Below are positions 8,577-14,889 of a stretch of 64,000 nt of DNA, piece after piece. The position numbers were made by a program, and so were the translations under genes. The stretch spans positions 79,429 to 143,428 of the forward strand of contig JAYPQA010000002.1 in the NCBI GenBank assembly GCA_038131695.1, read 5' to 3'. The stretch's first letter is position 1. The number at the start of each line of letters is the position of its first letter. The notes under the pieces are model-generated. The model was not told the DNA's origin. It was given only the letters and a program-made list of their open reading frames with translations, and did no database searches. The stretch is from JADHLK01 sp038131695 (GTDB lineage: Bacteria; Pseudomonadota; Alphaproteobacteria; Puniceispirillales; Puniceispirillaceae).

Positions 8577-10006
8577 GCGGCTTTATCCAAAAGCATCAGC
8601 TGTATGACAAGCAAGCCAGGGAAAAAACCAAACAGATTATCGCCCGCGTCAAGCAAGCCGGGCTGCATTCGATACGCGTTCTGTTTGCCGATCAGCATGG
8701 GGTGATGCGCGGCAAAACCCTGATGGCAGAGCAGCTGCCCGGCCTGTTTGAACAGGGGATGGCCCTGCCCTCCAGCCTGTTGATAAAGGATATTGCCAAC
8801 CGGACGGTGATGGATGTCTGGTCTGGCGAGGCAACCGGGCTGGCTGGCATGGCCGGGCTGGGCGATATTCTGCTGGTCCCGGATCCGGACAGGTTCTTTG
8901 AGCTGGCGCACGCCCCCGGCATTGGCTGGCTACAGGCCGATATCTGGCATAATGATGGCACGCCGTCCCCTCTTGATACGCGCCGCCTGGCCCGCCAGCA
9001 GGCCGAACAGCTGGCCGCGGCTGGCCTCACCCTGTCTGTCGGGCTGGAGGTGGAAGCCCATATTTTCCGGATAGAGAGCGAGCATCTGGCGGCGGCGGAT
9101 GCAACCCAGCCCGGCCGTCCGCCAGAGGTCAGCCTGGTGCATCAGGGCTGGCAGCTGGCCAGTGAACAGCGTCTGGACAGTCTGGAGCCGGTTTTTGAGA
9201 TTATTCGCCAATGCTGCCGGTCTCTGGGGCTGCCGCTGCGCACGCTGGAGGCAGAATTCGGCCCCGGCCAGATTGAAATGACCTTTGGGGTGCGCGAGGC
9301 GATGCAGGCTGGCGATGATATGGTCCTGCTGCGTGCCGCCTTGCGTCAGGCGCTGGCCCGCCAGGGCTGGCTGATCAGCTTTATGTGCCGCCCGGCCTTG
9401 CCAAATTGTTTTTCAGCAGGCTGGCATTTGCACCAATCGCTGAGCGACAAGAGGGGCGAGAACCTGTTTATGCCGGAAGCTGGCCAGCAGCTGAGCCAGA
9501 CTGCCGGCCACTGGCTGGCCGGATTGCTGGCACATGGGCGCGAGATGGCCATTTTTGCTGCCCCGACGCTGACTGGTTACAAGCGCTACCGGCCGCATTC
9601 CCTGGCCCCGGACAGGCTGGCCTGGGGGGTGGACAATCGCGGCGCGGCCTTCCGGCTGATCGCAGTTGAGGGTGACAAGGCAAGCCGTATCGAAAACCGC
9701 ACCGGAGAGCCTGCGGCCAACCCCTATCTCTATATTGCCAGCCAGATAGCGAGCGGGCTGGACGGGTTGCAGCAAAAACGCCCCTGCCCGCCTGCGGCCC
9801 AAAATGCCTATACAGAGGAGACGGCAGAAAAACTGCCCGCCAATCTGGCTGAGGCTTTGGATCTGATGCAGGAAAGCGCCTTTGTGCGCGCGGCCTTTGG
9901 CGATTTGTTTGTCGCGGCCTATGGGGCGGTCAAGGCGGGTGAGCTGGCCCAGTTCAACAGCCATGTGACCGATTTTGAGCAGCAGCATTACCTGACAGCC
10001 TTTTAG
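8573..10006 (+). CDS. Glutamine-synthetase-like ligase (GlnA/PuuA superfamily)
   Basis: A 477-residue member of the GS fold. Metal and nucleotide motifs are recognisable: GLEVEAHIF (first Glu ligands), EAEFGPGQIEMTF, AGWHLHQSL (canonical GxxHxHxS), TGYKRYRPHS, and RIENRTGEPAANPYLYIA for ATP and glutamate binding. The divergent central segment (LAPDRLAWGVDNRGAAFR) places it with gamma-glutamyl-amine ligases such as PuuA, GlnT or aniline-type enzymes rather than housekeeping GlnA; this is an inference. It starts at ATG 8573, overlapping the oxygenase stop. The pairing suggests gamma-glutamylation of an amine coupled to oxidation. The substrate is unknown. Confidence 0.87.
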   Translation: MSGFIQKHQLYDKQAREKTKQIIARVKQAGLHSIRVLFADQHGVMRGKTLMAEQLPGLFEQGMALPSSLLIKDIANRTVMDVWSGEATGLAGMAGLGDILLVPDPDRFFELAHAPGIGWLQADIWHNDGTPSPLDTRRLARQQAEQLAAAGLTLSVGLEVEAHIFRIESEHLAAADATQPGRPPEVSLVHQGWQLASEQRLDSLEPVFEIIRQCCRSLGLPLRTLEAEFGPGQIEMTFGVREAMQAGDDMVLLRAALRQALARQGWLISFMCRPALPNCFSAGWHLHQSLSDKRGENLFMPEAGQQLSQTAGHWLAGLLAHGREMAIFAAPTLTGYKRYRPHSLAPDRLAWGVDNRGAAFRLIAVEGDKASRIENRTGEPAANPYLYIASQIASGLDGLQQKRPCPPAAQNAYTEETAEKLPANLAEALDLMQESAFVRAAFGDLFVAAYGAVKAGELAQFNSHVTDFEQQHYLTAF

Positions 10007-10049
10007 GGGAAAATACGCCCCCCCCAAAAAAAAACACCCATAAAAAAAT

Positions 10050-10082
10050 ACCAAAAAAAATACCGGGCCAAAAACCCGGTAT
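10050..10082 (-). terminator. Terminator downstream of tRNA-Lys
   Basis: On the reverse strand the stem ATACCGGG / CCCGGTAT (10060-10067 with 10075-10082, seven-base loop) is followed by eight T residues (10053-10060 read in reverse). It is a classic intrinsic terminator for the tRNA and may also shield the convergent GS-like gene. Confidence 0.85.
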
Positions 10083-10091
10083 CTTTATAAA

Positions 10092-10167
10092 TGGTGAGCG
10101 GTACAGGATTCGAACCTGTGACCCAGTGATTAAAAGTCACTTGCTCTACCAACTGAGCTAACCGCCC
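10092..10167 (-). tRNA. tRNA-Lys (anticodon UUU), CCA encoded
   Basis: On the reverse strand a 76-base cloverleaf begins GGGCGGTTAGCTCAG and ends ACCGCTCACCA. The acceptor stem pairs GGGCGGT with ACCGCTC, allowing one G-U pair. The D-loop has AGCTCAGTTGGTAGAGC. The anticodon loop CTTTTAA gives anticodon TTT (Lys), and the T-loop GGTTCGAATCC is perfect. It reads AAA and AAG codons. Confidence 0.98.
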
Positions 10168-10181
10168 ATAAAGGCCCGGTT

Positions 10182-10210
10182 TTGGTATCTTACCCGTGCC
10201 GCAAGGTCAA
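10182..10210 (-). promoter_or_regulatory. Putative promoter of tRNA-Lys
   Basis: Reverse-strand TTGACC (10205-10210) and TACCAA (10182-10187) are separated by 17 bases, with a predicted start about 8 bases before the mature tRNA. The -35 element is close to the alphaproteobacterial housekeeping consensus; the -10 is weak. Confidence 0.45.
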
Positions 10211-10275
10211 GAGCAATTCTGACCTTTCCTGCCAATTTCAGCCGGACCCGGCCTGCGAGGGCGGCCAGCCTGCCC

Positions 10276-10704
10276 CTAAAGCGAGGTGGTGATCGCAATA
10301 CCGCCCAAAACCAGCACCAGCGAGCCGCGCGCTATCATCGGGGCCAGCTGCATCAGCCGCGCATTTGGCGGCGTGCCCTTTTTCGCCGCGCCCGCCAAAT
10401 GGATATTCAGCACAATCAAAATGCCCAACAGCCCGGTCGCGCCCAGTAATTTGATATGAAAAGCCCAGCCCAGATTCATGCCGCCATAAATCTGATAGGC
10501 CAGGGCAAACCCGGTCAGCCACAGAATCACCAGCGCGGCCAGCCCCAAGCGGATCAGGGTCATCATGGTTTTTTGAACCGGAGCAGCAGGAGGCAGCCCG
10601 GCCTTCATATGGTTGGCCGCCAGCACCCCGTTGGCAACACCGGCCCCGCCAGCCAAAAACAACCCCAAATAATGAAAAAATTTCAAGAGAGCTACAAGAG
10701 TCAT
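10276..10704 (-). CDS. Four-helix integral membrane protein, CopD/HemJ-like shape
   Basis: A 142-residue hydrophobic protein. The ATG at 10704 follows AGGGAAGACAG, a good ribosome site, so the longer upstream frame is rejected. Four membrane segments are visible: FFHYLGLFLAGGAGVANGVL at residues 8-27, LGLAALVILWLTGFALAY, LLGATGLLGILIVLNI and MIARGSLVLVLGGIAITT. A histidine in helix 1 (KFFHYLG) recalls the haem- or copper-binding helices of the CopD/HemJ/DUF2269 group, but membership is not proven. It lies downstream of coaD on the same strand, with a 150-base gap. Confidence 0.65.
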   Translation of the reverse strand: MTLVALLKFFHYLGLFLAGGAGVANGVLAANHMKAGLPPAAPVQKTMMTLIRLGLAALVILWLTGFALAYQIYGGMNLGWAFHIKLLGATGLLGILIVLNIHLAGAAKKGTPPNARLMQLAPMIARGSLVLVLGGIAITTSL

Positions 10705-10855
10705 CTGTCTTCCCTTTGGTTGAATGCGAACCCTGTCTCCAGCAAAACACAGCCCTTCTGCCCAGGCAAAAGGTATTTTAGGAAAAATTGATATAAATCC
10801 GCGCAAGACAGTTTTGCGCTTTTTGCCCGGGCCCAAAAGGAGCAGCAGTGCAAGG

Positions 10856-11354
10856 CTATTTCTTGATCGCGTGATAGAGCCTCTCGGCCACCTCTTCCGG
10901 CACAAAAGAGGAAATATCCCCGCCAAAACGGGCAATTTCCTTGACCAGCGAGGAGGCGACAAAATGCTGCTGCTCAGCGGCGGTCAGAAAGATTGTCTCC
11001 AGCGCCGGGTTCAGCCTCTTATTGGCATGGGCCATCTGGGTCTCATATTCAAAATCCGCCACGGCACGCAGGCCGCGCACCAGCAGGTTGGCCCCGGTCT
11101 CGCGCGCAAAATCCGTTAACAGACCGGTAAAGGGTTTCACTTCAATCGATTGATAAAATGCGTTTTCTTTGCCCCAATTTGCCAATCTGTTCCAGCAACA
11201 TTTCTGAGCGTTCAGACAGGGAGAAAAGCGGCTTTTGCCAGCATTTTCAGCCACCCCAATCACCAGCTGGTCCGCCAGACCAGCAGCGCCGGATCAGATC
11301 CAGATGCCCGTAGGTCAGCGGATCAAAAGTGCCGGGATAAAGCGCGCGCGACAT
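10856..11354 (-). CDS. coaD: Phosphopantetheine adenylyltransferase, several frameshifts
   Basis: Penultimate enzyme of coenzyme A synthesis: joins 4'-phosphopantetheine with ATP to give dephospho-CoA. ATG 11354 immediately follows the gyrA stop. The N-terminus MSRALYPGTFDPLTYGHLDL carries the nucleotidyltransferase motif (GTFDPLTYGH). Homology then moves to a second frame (LADQLVIGVAENAGKSRF), a third (LSERSEMLLEQIGKLGQ) and back (SIEVKPFTGLL, then LVRGLRAVADFEYE with the conserved RGLR, and the SSL motif). About three indels fall between 11150 and 11285. Reconstructed length of about 166 residues is normal. CoA synthesis is essential, so sequence error is the better explanation than inactivation. 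Confidence 0.87.
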
Positions 11355-14054
11355 TCAGGATTCCTCCCCGTCTTGCGAGGCCTCATCCGAAGCCTCATCC
11401 GGGCCCTCATCCGGGCCTTCTTCCGGGCTTTCTGTAGCTGTTTCGGCCGGTTCTGCCCCGGTTTCTGCCCCGCCCTCTGCGTCGCCCTCCTCTTCGCCGT
11501 CCTCTTCAACAGAATCCCGGATCAGGCCAACTGAGACGACTTTTTCTTCCTCGTCAATTTCAAACAGCCGCACACCTTGCGTGCGGCGGCCGGCGATCCG
11601 GATTGAATCCCCCTCGCCGCCATTCACCCGGATGCGAATGATTTTGCCGGCATTGGTGACCAGCATCAGCTGATCCGTATCCAGCACGGTAAAGGAGGCG
11701 ACAACCGGGCCGTTCCGGTCACTGGTTTCAATATTGCCAACCCCTTGACCGCCGCGCCCGGTCTTGCGGTAATCGGTCACCGCGCTGCGCTTGCCATAGC
11801 CATTTTGTGTTACCGACAGAACAAATTCCGACTCCGGATCAGCGATAACACACATGGACACGACCCGGTCCTTGTCTTTCAGCCGGATACCCCGCACGCC
11901 GGTGGAATCACGGCTCTGGAACACGCGCACCTCAGAGGCGGCAAAACGGATAGCCTTGCCCTGACGGGTCGCCAGCAGGACATTATCGTCGTCAGCACAG
12001 GGCAGCACCCCAACCAGCTGTTCTTTTTCCCCCAGCTTCATGGCAATCTTGCCATTGCTGCGGATATTGGTGAAGTCAGACAGCTTGTTGCGCCGGATGG
12101 AGCCGCCGGATGTGGCAAACAGGATATTGAGCTGATCCCAGCTCTGTGTATCATCCGGCATGGGCATCACGGTCTGGATGGTATCTTCCGGCTCAATAGG
12201 CAGCAGATTGACCATCGCCTTGCCTTGCGTTTGCGGCGTGCCCTGCGGCAGCTTGTAGCATTTCATCTGAAAGACCATGCCGGTCGAGGTGAAAAACAGG
12301 ATCGGCGTATGGGTATTGGTGATAAAGACCTGTGAAACAAAATCCTCATCCCGCGTCTTCATGCCGGTGCGCCCCTTGCCGCCGCGCCGCTGGGTGCGAT
12401 AGTCGGACAGGGCCACGCGCTTGATATAGCCGCGATGCGAGACGGTGACCACCATATCCTCTTGCTGGATTAGGTCTTCATCATCCTGATCCGCTGCGGC
12501 ATTTGAAATCTCGGTGCGGCGGGGTTCAGCCAGCCGGTCATAGGCGGCCTGCAATTCTTCCAAAACCACTTCCGTCAGCCGGTCATTGCTGGAGAGTATC
12601 CCCAGATAATCGGTTATCTGGCCGGCCAATTCGCGGGTTTCCTCTACCAGCTTGTCCTGCTCCATGCCGGTCAGCCGCTGCAGCCGCAATTCCAGAATCG
12701 CCTTGGCCTGCGCTTCTGAGAGCCGATACTGTCCCTTTTCAACCTTATGGCCCGGATCATCGATCAACGCGATAAAGGGGGCTGCTTCCTCAGCTGGCCA
12801 GGCTTCAGCCATCAAGGCTTCGCGCGCCGCCTCAGCATTGGGCGCGGCTCGGATCATCTCAATAATCCGGTCAATAGAGGCCAGCGCGACAATCAGCCCG
12901 GCCAGAATATGCGCCCGGTCCCGTGCCTTGCCCAGCAAGAAGCGCGTTCGGCGGGTGACCACCTCAGCCCGGAAATCACAAAAGGCCTGCAACACCGTGC
13001 GCAGCCCCATCTGTTCCGGCCGCCCGCCATTCATCGCCAGCATATTTACCGGAAAGCTGGTTTGCAGGCGGGTATGGCGGAACAGCTGGTTCAGCACCAC
13101 ATCGGCTGAGCCATCGCGCTTGATTTCTATGACAATCCGCATCCCCTTGCGGTCTGATTCATCCCGGATATCGGAAATATCGGCGATCACCTTGTCGCGC
13201 ACCAGCTCGCCAATACGCTCCAGCAACAGCGATTTATTCACCTGATAGGGAATTTCCGTAATGATAATCCGCTCGCGTTCCTTGGCGGTGATTTCAGTCT
13301 CAGCCCGCGCCCGCATGATGACCGAGCCGCGCCCGCCGCTATAGGCATCGCGGATACCGGCCCGCCCCATAATCAGCGCGCCAGTGGGAAAATCCGGGCC
13401 CGGCACAATCTCCAGCAGTGCCTCATCACTCAAACCCGGATCGCGGATCAGGGCCTGACAGGCGGCAATAACCTCACCCGGATTATGCGGCGGGATATTG
13501 GTCGCCATGCCCACTGCGATACCGCCTGCCCCATTGACCAGAAGGTTGGGAAATTCTGCCGGCAGGACAGAGGGTTCCAGCTGCGTCTCGTCATAATTGG
13601 GAACAAAATCAACCGTATCGCGCTCTATATCGCGCAGCAGGTTTTCTGAAGACCGGGCCAGCCGGGATTCGGTATAGCGCATGGCAGCAGCCGGATCGCC
13701 ATCCACCGAGCCAAAATTCCCCTGCCCGTCCACTAGCGGCACGCGCATCGAAAAATCCTGCGCCATCCGCACCATGGCTTCATAAATCGAACTATCACCA
13801 TGCGGGTGATAATTACCCATCACATCGCCGACTATGCGGGCGGATTTGCGATGCGGGCGGCCCCAATCATAATTGCCTTCCATCATCGCATAGAGGATGC
13901 GCCGATGCACCGGCTTCAGCCCGTCACGGACATCCGGCAGAGCGCGCGAGACAATCACGCTCATCGCATAATCAAGATAGGAACGCCGCATCTCATCAGA
14001 GATGGATACAGCCGGACTCAAGGCCGGATTTGGCGGGTTTGCCTGGTCAGTCAA
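11355..14054 (-). CDS. gyrA: DNA gyrase subunit A
   Basis: An 899-residue breakage-reunion subunit of DNA gyrase, which introduces negative supercoils with GyrB. The catalytic tyrosine is Y127 in RYTESRLA. The quinolone-determining region reads HPHGDSSIYEAM, so the residue equivalent to E. coli S83 is Ser88 and D87 is replaced by Glu92. The GyrA box QRRGGKG, needed for DNA wrapping, is present. The C-terminus ends in an unusually acidic tail of about 50 residues with near-repeats EGPDEGPDEASDEAS, encoded by a repetitive stretch at about 11370-11430. The stop is directly followed by the coaD start. Intact, unlike many neighbours. Confidence 0.97.
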   Translation of the reverse strand: MTDQANPPNPALSPAVSISDEMRRSYLDYAMSVIVSRALPDVRDGLKPVHRRILYAMMEGNYDWGRPHRKSARIVGDVMGNYHPHGDSSIYEAMVRMAQDFSMRVPLVDGQGNFGSVDGDPAAAMRYTESRLARSSENLLRDIERDTVDFVPNYDETQLEPSVLPAEFPNLLVNGAGGIAVGMATNIPPHNPGEVIAACQALIRDPGLSDEALLEIVPGPDFPTGALIMGRAGIRDAYSGGRGSVIMRARAETEITAKERERIIITEIPYQVNKSLLLERIGELVRDKVIADISDIRDESDRKGMRIVIEIKRDGSADVVLNQLFRHTRLQTSFPVNMLAMNGGRPEQMGLRTVLQAFCDFRAEVVTRRTRFLLGKARDRAHILAGLIVALASIDRIIEMIRAAPNAEAAREALMAEAWPAEEAAPFIALIDDPGHKVEKGQYRLSEAQAKAILELRLQRLTGMEQDKLVEETRELAGQITDYLGILSSNDRLTEVVLEELQAAYDRLAEPRRTEISNAAADQDDEDLIQQEDMVVTVSHRGYIKRVALSDYRTQRRGGKGRTGMKTRDEDFVSQVFITNTHTPILFFTSTGMVFQMKCYKLPQGTPQTQGKAMVNLLPIEPEDTIQTVMPMPDDTQSWDQLNILFATSGGSIRRNKLSDFTNIRSNGKIAMKLGEKEQLVGVLPCADDDNVLLATRQGKAIRFAASEVRVFQSRDSTGVRGIRLKDKDRVVSMCVIADPESEFVLSVTQNGYGKRSAVTDYRKTGRGGQGVGNIETSDRNGPVVASFTVLDTDQLMLVTNAGKIIRIRVNGGEGDSIRIAGRRTQGVRLFEIDEEEKVVSVGLIRDSVEEDGEEEGDAEGGAETGAEPAETATESPEEGPDEGPDEASDEASQDGEES

Positions 14055-14189
14055 CAGCCATCCCTCAAACAGGATTCACACGCCAATTCGCGCGAATCAC
14101 CTTCCCCTATTTATAGCATAAAATGGGGCAGAAAAGCCAGTTAAATACAAGATATTGACAGCGCTGACCGGCGGCCGGGAAAAGGCTGC

Positions 14190-14663
14190 TCAGAAGGGAA
14201 TATCATCATCCAGATCGCCGCCTGCCATAGGGGGCGGTGCGCTCTGGGACAGGCTGGCTGGCTCTGCGGGCTGGCTGTCCTGTGGGTTGGCCATCGCCCC
14301 GCCGCCTTCCGCGCGCCCCCCCAGCAGGGTCAGCTCCCCCCGGTAACGTTGCAGGACCACCTCAGTTGTGTATTTTTCCACCCCTTGCTGGTCTGTCCAT
14401 TTGCGGGTTTGCAGCTGGCCTTCAATATAGACGGTATTGCCCTTGCGCAGATATTGCTCGGCAATGCGGCCCAGATTTTCGTTAAAGATAACCACCCGGT
14501 GCCATTCGGTGCGCTCACGCTGTTCGCCAGTATTGCGGTCTTTCCAGCGTTCCGAGGTCGCCAGATTCAGATTGACGATTTTGGTGCCATCCTGCGTGCT
14601 GCGAATTTCCGGATCGCGGCCCAGATTGCCGATAAGAATGACCTTGTTCACACTGCCTGCCAT
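14190..14663 (-). CDS. ssb: Single-stranded DNA-binding protein
   Basis: A 157-residue OB-fold protein that coats single-stranded DNA in replication, recombination and repair. The ATG at 14663 is preceded by AGAGGAGCAAGGCAG. The OB-fold is recognisable in VNKVILIGNLGRDPEIR, NLATSERW and the hydrophobic core of TEWHRVVIFNE. A low-complexity linker rich in Gln, Pro, Ala and Ser leads to the conserved acidic tip DLDDDIPF, which docks partner proteins such as Exo I and PriA. It is divergent from uvrA, a common repair-gene pairing in this class, and shares its regulatory region. Confidence 0.97.
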   Translation of the reverse strand: MAGSVNKVILIGNLGRDPEIRSTQDGTKIVNLNLATSERWKDRNTGEQRERTEWHRVVIFNENLGRIAEQYLRKGNTVYIEGQLQTRKWTDQQGVEKYTTEVVLQRYRGELTLLGGRAEGGGAMANPQDSQPAEPASLSQSAPPPMAGGDLDDDIPF

Positions 14664-14713
14664 CTGCCTTGCTCCTCTGCCCGGATCGTTTGGCCCGGAT
14701 TGATTGGTTTGAA

Positions 14714-14728
14714 GTTCCCCGGGTTTTC
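14714..14728. promoter_or_regulatory. Degenerate LexA-type (SOS) box between ssb and uvrA
   Basis: GTTC, seven bases, then TTTC resembles the alphaproteobacterial LexA site GTTC-N7-GTTC with one mismatch. Its place between two divergently transcribed repair genes fits SOS control. The match is weak and could be chance. Confidence 0.25.
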
Positions 14729-14819
14729 CCAGATTAGCGGCTGGGCTGGGCGGTGACAAGCGGCGGAACAAGAAAAATCGGGCGCTTGTGATTGCAAAAG
14801 CTGCTGGACGATCCAACTC

Positions 14820-14828
14820 TGTTATACT
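14820..14828 (+). promoter_or_regulatory. Extended -10 element upstream of uvrA
   Basis: TGTTATACT fits the extended -10 consensus TGnTATAAT with one mismatch. It lies about 60 bases before the chosen uvrA ATG, and no good -35 sits at the standard spacing. It probably drives uvrA-trmFO. Confidence 0.4.
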
Positions 14829-14889
14829 AATCACAGACTGGCCAGACCCTGCTGATATGCACACGCAGGAGAGCAGAAAGACACGATCG

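Noticed and set aside
10007..10059. C- and A-rich runs after the GS-like gene as a regulatory element
   Set aside because: The runs are low complexity with no pairing for the rightward strand; the reverse-strand terminator explains the useful part.
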